Below, piece after piece: positions 15,291 through 24,848 of a stretch of DNA of 64,000 nucleotides. The stretch comes from Neobacillus sp. OS1-2. GTDB taxonomy: Bacteria > Bacillota > Bacilli > Bacillales > Cytobacillaceae. The translations under genes were made by a program, and so were the position numbers. Within the stretch, counting starts at the first letter, position 1. Each line of letters opens with the position of its first letter. The stretch is from contig NZ_CP133265.1 in NCBI RefSeq assembly GCF_030915505.1, positions 1,364,001 to 1,428,000 of the forward strand, given 5' to 3'. The notes below the pieces were generated by a model that saw only the letters and a program-made list of their open reading frames with translations, had not been told where the DNA came from and did not search any database.

Positions 15291-17111
15291 TTAGCCCACG
15301 TTGAGCATTCTGTATTGGGCTTTTATTAGTTCATAGTAAGCTCCTTGTTCTGCCATTAATGTGTTGTGGTTTCCATGTTCCAGGATATTTCCGTGGTCGA
15401 GGACAATGATTTTATCTGCTTCTCTAATGGTGGATAATCTGTGGGCAATCATGATGGCTGTTCTGCCTTTTAATAACGTTTTTAAGGCTTTTTGTATTTT
15501 TACTTCTGCTTCCGTGTCAATGCTTGCTGTTGCTTCATCTAGAATAAGAATTTTCGGATCAGCCAACAGCGCTCTTGCAAAGGAAAGCAGTTGGCGTTCT
15601 CCAACAGATAAGGCGTTTCCGCGCTCTTCCACCTCTGTCAGATAACCATTTGATAACTGGTTGATAAATTCATCCGCACCCACTGCCTTCGCCGCGGCCA
15701 TCACCTCTTCATCACTTGCCTCGGGATTGCCAAAGCGGATATTCTCCTGGATCGTCCCCGAAAAAATAAACGTATCCTGCAGCACGGCACTAATTTGCGA
15801 ACGCAGGCCTGGGATGGACAATTCTTGAATGGGATGACCATCAATTTTGACAACTCCCGCGGTCGCATCATAAAAACGGCTGACTAAATTCGCAATGGTT
15901 GTCTTTCCGGATCCAGTATGCCCAACCAGTGCCGCGGTTTCACCTGCTTTTATCGAAAAAGAAACCCCATTTAACGCCTTCCGTGTGGCATCATAAGAAA
16001 ATTCGACATCCACAAAATCGATATCCCCTTTGATGGACGGAAGTGCCCGTGGTTTTGCGGCCTCTGCCACAAGCGGCTTTTCATCTAAAAACTCAAAAAT
16101 CCGCTCCGATGAAGCCATCCCGATCAGAAGTTGGTTATACAACTGTCCAAGCCTGGAAATGGGTTCCCAAAACATGCCTAAATAAAAGGCAAAGGATACG
16201 AATTCTCCAATCGTACATGCACCACCAGAAACAAGATAGGCCCCGTACCAAATTAGGATTGCCGTCCCCACCGCATTGGTCATCTCGACAAAAGGGCCAA
16301 ACATCGCATTTTTTTGAACGGCCTGCTTCCAATTTTCATAATTATCATGGTTAATTCCTTTAAAAAATTGAATGTTTTCCTTTTCCTGGCTAAATGCCTG
16401 TGTAACCCGAATTCCTTGTATACTTTCATTTAAATGGGAATTCATTTTTGACTGAATCAGCCGAACCTCCTGCCACGACATCCGGATTTTTTTTCTAAGG
16501 CTAGTGGAAATGAAAAACATAATCGGCAAAATAACCATAATCGCAATGGTGAGTTTTGCGTTCAAGGAAAACAAAATAAAAATGGTAGCAAACAAAAGCA
16601 GAAAATCGGTTAATAGATTAATCACACCACTTGTAAACAATTCCTGCAGGGAGTTAATATCATTCATAATCCGTACCAGAATAGAACCGGCCGACCGCTG
16701 GTCAAAGAATCTATGCGATAAGGACTGGACATGTGTGAATAAATGCTTTCGTAAGTCATAAATAACATTTTGCCCAAGCTCGTTCATCCAGCGGATTCGT
16801 AGTAAATTGACGACATACGATACGAGATAAAGCACCGAAATAATGAAAACAAGCTTCATTAATAATGGCGTATCTTTTTCAATAATCGCCTTATCAAGGG
16901 TGTAAACGCCAATCAAAATCGGAATAAGTAAACGGATGGCGGTTGAGATGATGACCGTGATAAACGAAAGAGGCAGTAACGTTTTGGCATAGGGTTTTAG
17001 ATATTGCAATAATCGCCACATTTGTTTCCAGTTGAATGATTTATCAATCACTTGATCCTGTGAGTAATGGAACCTCTCCACGATCAGTTGTTTCTTTTGA
17101 TCCTTTTCCAT
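15291..17111 (-). CDS. ABC exporter half-transporter, YfiC-like
   Basis: A 606-residue half-transporter: six-helix membrane domain (about residues 30-330) then an ATPase domain. Walker A is GHTGSGKTT, the signature is LSVGERQ rather than LSGGQ, and Walker B is LILDEATASID with the catalytic glutamate. It begins with a soluble segment like B. subtilis YfiC (ERFHYSQDQVID). The start follows the partner gene by seven bases. It probably forms a heterodimer with that partner in the plasma membrane and exports a lipid-like or drug-like compound. The substrate cannot be read. Confidence 0.88.
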   Translation of the reverse strand: MEKDQKKQLIVERFHYSQDQVIDKSFNWKQMWRLLQYLKPYAKTLLPLSFITVIISTAIRLLIPILIGVYTLDKAIIEKDTPLLMKLVFIISVLYLVSYVVNLLRIRWMNELGQNVIYDLRKHLFTHVQSLSHRFFDQRSAGSILVRIMNDINSLQELFTSGVINLLTDFLLLFATIFILFSLNAKLTIAIMVILPIMFFISTSLRKKIRMSWQEVRLIQSKMNSHLNESIQGIRVTQAFSQEKENIQFFKGINHDNYENWKQAVQKNAMFGPFVEMTNAVGTAILIWYGAYLVSGGACTIGEFVSFAFYLGMFWEPISRLGQLYNQLLIGMASSERIFEFLDEKPLVAEAAKPRALPSIKGDIDFVDVEFSYDATRKALNGVSFSIKAGETAALVGHTGSGKTTIANLVSRFYDATAGVVKIDGHPIQELSIPGLRSQISAVLQDTFIFSGTIQENIRFGNPEASDEEVMAAAKAVGADEFINQLSNGYLTEVEERGNALSVGERQLLSFARALLADPKILILDEATASIDTEAEVKIQKALKTLLKGRTAIMIAHRLSTIREADKIIVLDHGNILEHGNHNTLMAEQGAYYELIKAQYRMLNVG

Positions 17112-17118
17112 GATCCAC

Positions 17119-18873
17119 CTACCTTACAGCCTTTTGAATAATTGCTTCTTGGTCCTGGTATTGAATGTCATAAATTCGTTGATACGTTCCATTGCTGGCC
17201 ACTAGCTGCTCGTGTGTTCCGCGTTCAATAATTTTTCCATGATCCAATACTAAAATTTCATCTGCCTGTTTCAAGGATGAAATACGATGGGCAATAATAA
17301 AGGTGGTCCGTCCCTTCATGACCTCCCGAAGGGCTTGTTGAATGTGAAATTCGGTTTCCATATCCACGGCACTTGTGGAATCATCTAAGATGAGGATAGT
17401 GGGATTCAGACAAATCGCGCGGGCAATCGCGATCCTCTGTTTTTGGCCCCCGGATAGGCCCATTCCCCGTTCTCCCAGCATCGTGTCATAGCCATCCTTC
17501 AACTCCATGATAAAATCATGTGCTTGAGCACGCTTAGCAGCATCGATAATCTCTTCCATCGACGCATCTGGTCTTCCGAACGCAATGTTTGCCTTAATGG
17601 TGGAGGAGAACAGGAACGTTTCCTGCAATACGATGCCGATTTGCGAACGGAGCATTTTTAACCCATATTCCTTAATCGGGCGGCCGTCAATCAGGATATC
17701 TCCTGCCGTTGGTTCATAAAAGCGGGATAGAAGCTGGATGACACTGGTCTTTCCCGATCCGGCAGCGCCAATGAAGCCAATGGTTGAGCCCGGAGCAGCA
17801 TCAAAGCTCACCTCTTCTAGGGCAGCTGTTTCCTCCTGATGATAGTGAAAGGAAACATGCCGAAAAACAACATGCCCATCCAGTTCCCCGCTGCATCTTA
17901 CATTTTCTTTATCGTAAATAGTTTCATCCGCTTCCAATACTTCAAGAAGCCGCTCCCCCGAGGCCTTTGCCTGTGAGAACATATTAATGGTAAATCCGAG
18001 GTTCATGATCGGCCATAAAATATACCAAACCAAGCTGTAAAAGGCTACCAGCTCCCCTGGTTTTAAGACCCCCTCAATCACCTGATAGCCGCCAAATGCT
18101 AGTAAAGCGACAACAGAGATATTTCCGATCAGCTCCATTAAAGGAAAATACGTTGACCAAACCGATGCCGTATGAAGCTGTTTCAGCCTGTAATGTTGAT
18201 TGGAGGCAGTAAAGCGCTCGATCTCTACCCCTTCTTTCGAAAGGGCTTTAACTGTATGGATCCCGCTTATATTCTCCTGTACCTTTGTATTTAAGCGGCC
18301 GAACGATTCACGAATCCCACGAAAAGCCGGGTGTACCGCTTTGTCAAACTTATAAACAACAATACTCAAGAAGGGGAGTGCGATAATGGTGACAAGGGTA
18401 AGGGAAACAGAATAATAGAACATGACACATAAACTGGCACTGACTTGAATAACAAAACGAAGTACCTCCGCAAACCCGAATGAGACAAAAAAGCGAAAGC
18501 CTTCCACATCTGCGGTTAAGCGTGACATTAAATCTCCTGTCTTCGCATTATCATAATAGCTGAATGACAGCCGCTGCAGTTTTTCGTATAAGGCATTTCG
18601 CAAACTGTACACGGATTTAATGCCGAACATATCAGCCAAATAATGCTGAATATAGGTGGACAGTCCTTTTACAGCCATAATCATGATAAATCCAAGGGAA
18701 ATCCATGGCACCCAGCGATAGTGTCCGCCAAGTACTACATCATCAATTGTCAGCTGTAAAATGACCGGATAAACAACGGTGATCCCCGCCATGATGATGA
18801 GAAAGAGCGTTGACCAAATGAAATCCCTTTTATATGGAAGATAAAACGATTGTAACTTTTTAAAAACTAACAT
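17119..18873 (-). CDS. ABC exporter half-transporter, YfiB-like, with degenerate Walker B
   Basis: A 584-residue half-transporter with an N-terminal six-helix domain and a C-terminal ATPase. Walker A is GAAGSGKTS and the signature is canonical LSGGQKQR, but Walker B reads LILDDSTSAVD, with Asp replacing the catalytic glutamate. Combined with the partner's changed signature this gives one degenerate and one working nucleotide site, the pattern of heterodimeric exporters such as BmrCD or TM287/288. The start at 18873 (MLVFKKLQSF) follows GGGAGG; an upstream in-frame start has no ribosome site. Confidence 0.88.
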   Translation of the reverse strand: MLVFKKLQSFYLPYKRDFIWSTLFLIIMAGITVVYPVILQLTIDDVVLGGHYRWVPWISLGFIMIMAVKGLSTYIQHYLADMFGIKSVYSLRNALYEKLQRLSFSYYDNAKTGDLMSRLTADVEGFRFFVSFGFAEVLRFVIQVSASLCVMFYYSVSLTLVTIIALPFLSIVVYKFDKAVHPAFRGIRESFGRLNTKVQENISGIHTVKALSKEGVEIERFTASNQHYRLKQLHTASVWSTYFPLMELIGNISVVALLAFGGYQVIEGVLKPGELVAFYSLVWYILWPIMNLGFTINMFSQAKASGERLLEVLEADETIYDKENVRCSGELDGHVVFRHVSFHYHQEETAALEEVSFDAAPGSTIGFIGAAGSGKTSVIQLLSRFYEPTAGDILIDGRPIKEYGLKMLRSQIGIVLQETFLFSSTIKANIAFGRPDASMEEIIDAAKRAQAHDFIMELKDGYDTMLGERGMGLSGGQKQRIAIARAICLNPTILILDDSTSAVDMETEFHIQQALREVMKGRTTFIIAHRISSLKQADEILVLDHGKIIERGTHEQLVASNGTYQRIYDIQYQDQEAIIQKAVR

Positions 18874-19015
18874 TTTTTCCTCCCATTGATTAATATTTTG
18901 GCATGCTTTAATCATATAAAGTAGGACACAAAAATATTTCTACATTTTAAAATTTCGTTTATCTAAATTTATTTCAACAAAAATTTTTCCATAGAATATG
19001 ATCAAGATGTAGATA

Positions 19016-19044
19016 GAAAAAGGCCGATTCATCATGACCCGGCC
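19016..19044 (-). terminator. Terminator of the glycan transport/kinase operon
   Basis: On the minus strand GGCCG and CGGCC form a stem followed by TTTTT, 25 bases beyond the ROK kinase stop codon. Confidence 0.7.
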
Positions 19045-19068
19045 ACTTGCAATTTGTATCGTTGAAAC

Positions 19069-19932
19069 CTACTCTCCATTGAATGCCTGCTGCGCAAGCA
19101 AAAGAGAGCCTGTAATCCCAGCATCATCGCCTAGTCCGGGACTTACTATATATTCCCTCAGATCTGGCAAGGAAACATAACCCTGAACCAGCTCCGGCAG
19201 GTACTTATAAATGGAGGAGAATACTTGCTTTTGGTTCATTACCCCACCGCCAAGAATAATCCTTTTTGGGGATAGGATTAAAATATATTGCATCAGTGCT
19301 TGCGCAATATAGTAGCCTTCTACATCCCATACTTCCAATCGTTCTACTAGCTCGAACCCTTTGTGCCCCCAGCGTTCTTCGATTGCCGGACCTGCTGCAA
19401 GACCTTCTAAACAATCCCCATGATAGGGGCATTTACCTTGATACTCATCATTCGGATGGCGCCTTACAAGAATATGGCCCATTTCGGGGTGGGACAGTCC
19501 TTGAAGAAGCCTTCCTTGAACCACTGCACCCGCGCCGATTCCCGTCCCAACCGTAATATAAAGGCAGCTATCCAACCCTTTTGCCGCACCGTAAACGGCT
19601 TCCCCTAATGCCGCTGCATTCACGTCGGTATTGAAACCAATCGGTACGGAAAAAGCATCTTGTAATGCCTGGACAAACGGAAAGTTCCTCCATGCCAATT
19701 TCGGTGTAGAGGTAATCATCCCATAGGTGGGACTTTCCGGATTCACATCAATAGGGCCAAATGAGCCGATTCCAATGGCATCAAGCTCATATTTTTTAAA
19801 AAAGGCGAATACCTCAGTCATCGTTTCCTCCGGAACTGTCGTAGGAATCTTAATCCTGTCAATAATCGTCCCTCCCTTGTCTCCAACCGCACATACAAAC
19901 TTTGTTCCACCAGCTTCAATTGCACCAAACAT
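19069..19932 (-). CDS. ROK-family sugar kinase (fructokinase/mannokinase type)
   Basis: A 287-residue ATP-dependent hexokinase-like enzyme. It has the phosphate-1 loop GAIEAGGTKFVCAVG at the N-terminus, the catalytic Asp in GFNTDVNAAALGEA (about residue 104), the loop VGTGIGAGAV and the ROK zinc site HPEMGH...CPYHGDCLEG (about 152-178). The sequence resembles B. subtilis GmuE/YdhR, which phosphorylates fructose and mannose. It is the last gene of the glycan importer operon, so it may phosphorylate the mannose released by the mannosidases. Substrate is inferred. Confidence 0.87.
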   Translation of the reverse strand: MFGAIEAGGTKFVCAVGDKGGTIIDRIKIPTTVPEETMTEVFAFFKKYELDAIGIGSFGPIDVNPESPTYGMITSTPKLAWRNFPFVQALQDAFSVPIGFNTDVNAAALGEAVYGAAKGLDSCLYITVGTGIGAGAVVQGRLLQGLSHPEMGHILVRRHPNDEYQGKCPYHGDCLEGLAAGPAIEERWGHKGFELVERLEVWDVEGYYIAQALMQYILILSPKRIILGGGVMNQKQVFSSIYKYLPELVQGYVSLPDLREYIVSPGLGDDAGITGSLLLAQQAFNGE

Positions 19933-19974
19933 TTAGGTTCCTCCCTGTCGTTTCTTTTATCTTCCTGATGCTGC

Positions 19975-20061
19975 TTATCCCTTCAAGAAATGAAACAAAG
20001 CTCCAATTAAATTGGCCTCGTTATCAAATTGGCATGCCTCCACTTCAGTTAAAAACCATTG
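19975..20061 (-). pseudogene. Possible C-terminal remnant of another ROK protein
   Basis: In a frame shifted from the end of the GH1 gene, the minus strand encodes a short tail with NEANLIGALFHFLKG and a stop at 19975. This resembles the extreme C-terminus of ROK kinases or repressors (…NDANLIGA…). It has no start or body, overlaps the GH1 end and precedes an intact ROK kinase, so it looks like the scar of a deleted ROK gene. Only about 27 residues support this. Confidence 0.4.
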
Positions 20062-21464
20062 TGTTCAGCTACCTGTTTATACCATCTGCCGGATTTTTTA
20101 ATCGTTCGTTTAAAATTGTTCTCTCTATCTACCTCTACTAATCCATAGCGGTTCTTATAGGCATTTGTCCATGACCAGTTATCCATAAAGGTCCAAAGGT
20201 GATAGCCAAGGCAATTCGCCCCTTCTTGCAGACCTTTATGCACCCACTTCAAGTGTTCCTGGATAAACTCAATCCGGTAATCATCCTCGATAAATCCTTC
20301 GGGATTACGGAACTTCGCTTCCCCTTCCACCCCCATCCCATTCTCTGAGATAAAGAATGGAAGATTGCCATAGTGGTCACGAATATCGATCATTATGTCA
20401 TAGATGACTTCCTCACAAATTTCCCAGCCCCGATGCGGATTGATTTTCCGGCCTGGCATGATATATGGATCAAATAGATGCTCCGGCATAAACGGAGTCC
20501 CTGCTGGTACCGGCTCTTCTTTTGCTTTGACACGTCGCGGCTGGTAGTAGTTCACACCTAATAGATCAATGGGATTGTTCCTGATGACCTCTAAATCTCC
20601 CGGTTCCACTGTCGGAAGTACCTCTTTATCTTTTAAAATCTCAATCAAGTCTTTCGGATATTCCCCTTTTGTGACGGGATCAAGGAAGCTGCGGTTAAAG
20701 AATTGATCGGCAATATGAGCAGCTTTCACATCTTCCGGATCCTGACTTCTTGGATAGGACGGCGTTAAGTTTAGGATAATGCCAATCTTTGCATCGCCGA
20801 GATGTACCTTTTTAAATGCTTCTACAGCCTTAGCATGGGCCACAATCGTGTTGTGAGCCACAGCCGCACCTCGTTTGAAATCTATTATATGGGGGTAATG
20901 CAAATCATATAAATAACTAGCCTCAACGGGAACGATCGGTTCGTTAAAGGTAAACCAATACTTCACCCGATCCCCAAATAATTGAAAACAGGTTGCCGCA
21001 TAATTCACATACGCATCGACGACTTCCCGGCTTTCCCAGCCGCCTTTTTCCTGCATGCACATCGGCATATCGAAATGGTAGAGATTCATGAATGGTTCAA
21101 TATCAGTTGCAATTAGTTCATCAATGACACGATTGTAAAAATCAACTGCCTGCTGATTCACTTCCCCGACTCCATTTGGAATCAACCGCGACCATTGAAT
21201 CGAGGTTCGGAAGGAATTATGACCCGTTTCCTTCATTAGTTGAATATCTTCTTTAAACTGATGATAGAAGTTAGATGTATTCTCGGGCCCTACACCATGA
21301 TGGAAACAATTTGGTTCAATGCTGTACCAGTAATCCCAGATACTTGGTTTCCTTCCATCCAAATCCGCAGCACCTTCTGTTTGTGGACCTGAAGCCGCAC
21401 TCCCCCACCAGAATCCGTTCGGAAAACGATAGTTTACTTGATTTTCACATGAAACTTTCTCCAT
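20049..21464 (-). CDS. GH1 beta-glycosidase (beta-glucosidase or beta-mannosidase)
   Basis: A 471-residue retaining glycosidase, cytosolic (no signal peptide). The acid/base Glu is in TFNEP (about residue 175) and the nucleophile in ISENGMG (about 374); the substrate loop WTFMDNWSWTNAYKNRYGL lies near the C-terminus. This loop lacks an obvious phosphate-binding pattern, so unphosphorylated substrates are likely, unlike PTS-linked GH1 enzymes. In an N-glycan locus it could cleave the remaining Man-beta-1,4-GlcNAc, a reaction some GH1 enzymes perform. The gene follows yesN by 21 bases in one operon. Confidence 0.9.
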   Translation of the reverse strand: MEKVSCENQVNYRFPNGFWWGSAASGPQTEGAADLDGRKPSIWDYWYSIEPNCFHHGVGPENTSNFYHQFKEDIQLMKETGHNSFRTSIQWSRLIPNGVGEVNQQAVDFYNRVIDELIATDIEPFMNLYHFDMPMCMQEKGGWESREVVDAYVNYAATCFQLFGDRVKYWFTFNEPIVPVEASYLYDLHYPHIIDFKRGAAVAHNTIVAHAKAVEAFKKVHLGDAKIGIILNLTPSYPRSQDPEDVKAAHIADQFFNRSFLDPVTKGEYPKDLIEILKDKEVLPTVEPGDLEVIRNNPIDLLGVNYYQPRRVKAKEEPVPAGTPFMPEHLFDPYIMPGRKINPHRGWEICEEVIYDIMIDIRDHYGNLPFFISENGMGVEGEAKFRNPEGFIEDDYRIEFIQEHLKWVHKGLQEGANCLGYHLWTFMDNWSWTNAYKNRYGLVEVDRENNFKRTIKKSGRWYKQVAEHNGF

Positions 21465-21485
21465 ACATTCATCACCGTTTCTGTT

Positions 21486-22991
21486 TTAAATTTTCCTCCA
21501 CTCACTTGGTGTCGTACCAACCGTTTTCTTAAATTGTTTATAAAAGTAAGTCGTATCGGAATAGCCTACTTTTTTTCCAATTTCACCTGCACGATAATGG
21601 GTGGTTTTTAATAATTCCTTTGCTTTTTCTAATCGATAGCGATTCAGGTATTCAGAAAAGACAACCCCGACTTCTTTTTGAAATAATTGCCCAAGATAGA
21701 TGGCGTTTACATGAAACTGTTGACCTAAAGTTTTCAAGGATATCCCTTCATCGTAGTGGGCATGAATAAACTTTAGAATATTTTGTACAATGGGGCTTCG
21801 CATATGAACTTGATTATTAATAGAAAGAAGTAATCCTTGGCAATACTCCTCCAAAATGGCCTTCAGCTGAGTAACATCCGAACTATATACCATTTTTTCA
21901 ACGGCCGCAGTGTACTCAGAAAGGTCATCTGGCTGGATGGAATAATGAATATACGAAATTAAGTCAAATGTATATTTTTTCGCCACTTGTGGGGATATGA
22001 ATTTTGCCTTCCTCGTAAGATATTGAAAAAACAAATCAACCATCTGCAATGTTTCTTCATTTGCTTTAACAAGTTGTTTTACGATATTTTCTTTACATTC
22101 CTGCTGTTTTTTTAATTCGTCTTGTTTATCTACCGAGATTCTGCCTGATAGAAGAACATTTGGTTCTGAATAAAGTTGAAGAAGGCTGTATTCACTTGCA
22201 ATGGTAAAACTCTTTTCTAATTCATCAATGGTAGTAACCGGCTTTCCCATAGATAAATAGAATTGACCGATTCCCCATTGCTCCTCACAAAGTTGACTCA
22301 CAAGGAGTTTATTCCATTTACCTAATTCTTCTTCATTCGTACTTCCAAAGAGAATGATTAATTCTTGATTTGGACTATAGAGACATGTCGCAGAGTAATA
22401 TTCTTCGATAAAGTTCCGAATATCCGTTAATACCGGAGTCTTATGGTAATGTTCAAAATTTAAAATCGATACAAGATAATGCGGTTGGTTAAATTGGATA
22501 TCATATAATGCCATTCTTTCAAGCACATCATTTTTGTCAATTTCACCATTGATAAAACGCCATAAGGTATTATCCCGCAATGTGGTCGTTTCTTGTGGAT
22601 GATCGGAACCCATCACAGCATTCAATTTCTGGCCAACATTTTGGATGGTCGTTAATAACTCTTCCTCATCCACAGGCTTTACCAAATAGTTTTCAATGCC
22701 TAATAGCAGCCCTTGTTTAACAAAACCAAACTCTTGATAGCCAGTTAATACAATACTTTTCATCTGGGGCTGAATTTCTCTCACCGCATGAATTAATTCC
22801 AATCCAGACATTTCCCCCATTAAAATATCGGTGATCAGTAGGTCAACCGGATGATCCTTAAGAAAGCTGAGGGCTTCTTCTCCGCTTTCCGCTGTATAAA
22901 CAATTTCAAACCCGTAATCCTCCCAATCCAGAAGCGCCTGCAATCCTAATGTTATTAGAGACTCATCATCAGCCAGCAGGACTCTAAACAT
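21486..22991 (-). CDS. Response regulator with AraC-type DNA-binding domain, YesN-like
   Basis: A 501-residue regulator. The receiver domain (1-120) has the acidic pair ADDE, phosphoacceptor Asp55 in LLITDILMG and Lys in YLVKPVD. A central linker domain and a C-terminal AraC double helix-turn-helix (about 400-500; LGQQFHVNAIYLGQLFQKE and VGYSDTTYFYKQFKK) follow. The gene overlaps the sensor kinase by eight bases. It probably activates the importer and mannosidase operons when glycan is present; operator sites are not identified. Confidence 0.92.
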   Translation of the reverse strand: MFRVLLADDESLITLGLQALLDWEDYGFEIVYTAESGEEALSFLKDHPVDLLITDILMGEMSGLELIHAVREIQPQMKSIVLTGYQEFGFVKQGLLLGIENYLVKPVDEEELLTTIQNVGQKLNAVMGSDHPQETTTLRDNTLWRFINGEIDKNDVLERMALYDIQFNQPHYLVSILNFEHYHKTPVLTDIRNFIEEYYSATCLYSPNQELIILFGSTNEEELGKWNKLLVSQLCEEQWGIGQFYLSMGKPVTTIDELEKSFTIASEYSLLQLYSEPNVLLSGRISVDKQDELKKQQECKENIVKQLVKANEETLQMVDLFFQYLTRKAKFISPQVAKKYTFDLISYIHYSIQPDDLSEYTAAVEKMVYSSDVTQLKAILEEYCQGLLLSINNQVHMRSPIVQNILKFIHAHYDEGISLKTLGQQFHVNAIYLGQLFQKEVGVVFSEYLNRYRLEKAKELLKTTHYRAGEIGKKVGYSDTTYFYKQFKKTVGTTPSEWRKI

Positions 22992-24780
22992 GGTTAGTCC
23001 CCTGCACTGGAATGGTTAGAGTGACAATTGTTCCTTGATTTTGAAAGCTTTTCAGTGTAATCCCAAACTGGTCTCCATATCTAATTTTTAACCGTTGATG
23101 GATATTTCTTAACCCGATTGAATTCATTTCATCGCCCTCTTCACGATTGATATGATGCACAAGGTTGGAAAGTTCTTCTTCGGACATTCCCTTACCATTG
23201 TCTTCTACACGTATTTCAATTTTGTCTCCCAGGTTTACAGCACGAATGAATAGCTCATTATCAGGCCGATCCTTTTTAAACCCATGGACAAAATAATTTT
23301 CAATAATCGGTTGCAGAATTAATTTTTGCACGGGTGCTTGTTCCAGTTCACTTGGAATATCAATATGCACCTCTAGTTTATTGGGATATTTGAACTGCAT
23401 TAATTTCAAATATTGATTGACATATTCGATTTCGGTATAAAATGGAACCATATCTTTGGACTCTAACGAGTATCGAAAAAGCTTGGCTAAATGGAAGATC
23501 ATTTTACTCGAGGTTTTTGACCCCTCTACCACTGCAACCATCCGGATCGCTTCAAGCGTATTAAATAAAAAATGAGGATCAATTTGTGCTTGAAGGGCTT
23601 TCAATTCTGCCTGCTGCTGCTTCATATTCAGCAGGTAAAATTGTTCGATATAATTATTCAATTCCGTCAACATTGAATTGATATTAACAGCAATCTTGGA
23701 TAATTCGTCCTCGTGCTTAGATTCCGGTATCCGCGCATCAAGGTTTCCTTTTTCTACCTGGCGGATAATAGAAACAATGGTATTAATTCGCCGCGAGTAA
23801 TTGAACGTAAACGAATATGAGATTAAAATGGCAATACTAATAAGGAAGATAATAACGACCCACATGGTTCCCCTTACAATAGATAACTTAAGCCAGTCTT
23901 TGTCAGGAATCACACTGACATACGTATAATCTCCCTTGTTCGCGATGGTATTAATATAATAATTTTCCTGTTTCCACTTTACCTTCGTCTCATTCGTTTC
24001 ATGTTCTACCTGACTGATCATCTCTAGAGGAACACCATTATTAAGCGAATAGAGGATCTTGCCGTGCGCATCCAGTAAGAAGAAAGAAGCTGGCGCCCCA
24101 TCATGCCTTTTCAACATTTTATCTAGACGTTCTGTTGAGTAGAAAATGGATAGTTCCCCCATTTTCGTAAGTGTAACCGGATTGTTAATTTCAACCTTTC
24201 TCGTAATGGTGTTTCTTAATTCCCTTCCCTTTGGAAGACCCTCTTCCATTACTCTTGGCGGCCCTTGGGAGAGCGATGGTTCTGAAGGGGTGACATGACC
24301 AATAATGCTGTTATTCCATCGTAAATTATTATTGATTAACAAATATTCAATTGACGAATTTTCCACCGAACGTAAACTAATCGCATTTAAATCACTATCT
24401 TGGCTGAAATAGCCTTTAAAATAGGTTTCAATATTGCTCGGTGTAAACGATTTGCTTTCCGAATATTTATCTAAGCGGTATTCTAAATATTTCCCATAAC
24501 CATTGTGAAGGGCAAAGGAAATATCATCAATCATATCGCCATTCGTATAAAGATCCCTCATCGCCCTACTAATATCTGAATCCTTAGCAGAAAAGTAATC
24601 CTCTACTCTTTCTAATATTCTTGTATTTATATTGACTTCCTTTTGAATAATCACATCTGAATAATAGTTGGTAATCGTAACAATTAAGATAATGACCGTC
24701 ATAATGATGGTAATGGAAGATGTTAAAAATAATTTATTAAAAATGTTTTGAGTAACGCGTCTCTTTTTTCTTATCTCCAT
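22984..24780 (-). CDS. Sensor histidine kinase, YesM-like
   Basis: A 598-residue membrane sensor: helix near residues 15-40, a large extracellular sensing domain, a second helix near 300-320, a HAMP linker (NYSRRINTIVSIIRQVEKG), then a His_kinase domain with phosphoacceptor in QIDPHFLFNTLEAIRMVA and an ATPase domain with DNGKGMSEEEL and GLRNIHQRL. YesM-type kinases sense extracellular oligosaccharides, often together with the neighbouring binding protein. The start follows AGAGGA. A terminator-like hairpin precedes it after the binding-protein gene, so the kinase may be expressed at a lower level. Confidence 0.93.
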   Translation of the reverse strand: MEIRKKRRVTQNIFNKLFLTSSITIIMTVIILIVTITNYYSDVIIQKEVNINTRILERVEDYFSAKDSDISRAMRDLYTNGDMIDDISFALHNGYGKYLEYRLDKYSESKSFTPSNIETYFKGYFSQDSDLNAISLRSVENSSIEYLLINNNLRWNNSIIGHVTPSEPSLSQGPPRVMEEGLPKGRELRNTITRKVEINNPVTLTKMGELSIFYSTERLDKMLKRHDGAPASFFLLDAHGKILYSLNNGVPLEMISQVEHETNETKVKWKQENYYINTIANKGDYTYVSVIPDKDWLKLSIVRGTMWVVIIFLISIAILISYSFTFNYSRRINTIVSIIRQVEKGNLDARIPESKHEDELSKIAVNINSMLTELNNYIEQFYLLNMKQQQAELKALQAQIDPHFLFNTLEAIRMVAVVEGSKTSSKMIFHLAKLFRYSLESKDMVPFYTEIEYVNQYLKLMQFKYPNKLEVHIDIPSELEQAPVQKLILQPIIENYFVHGFKKDRPDNELFIRAVNLGDKIEIRVEDNGKGMSEEELSNLVHHINREEGDEMNSIGLRNIHQRLKIRYGDQFGITLKSFQNQGTIVTLTIPVQGTNHV

Positions 24781-24805
24781 TTAGCTGTCCTCTGATTTGG
24801 CTGAA

Positions 24806-24843
24806 ATAAAATCAAGCTGGAATATTCCACCCAGCTTGATTTT
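24806..24843 (-). terminator. Intrinsic hairpin between binding protein and yesM
   Basis: AATCAAGCTGG and CCAGCTTGATT form a strong stem followed by TTATTT on the minus strand. It probably partially stops transcription or protects the abundant binding-protein message. Confidence 0.75.
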
Positions 24844-24848
24844 TACTC

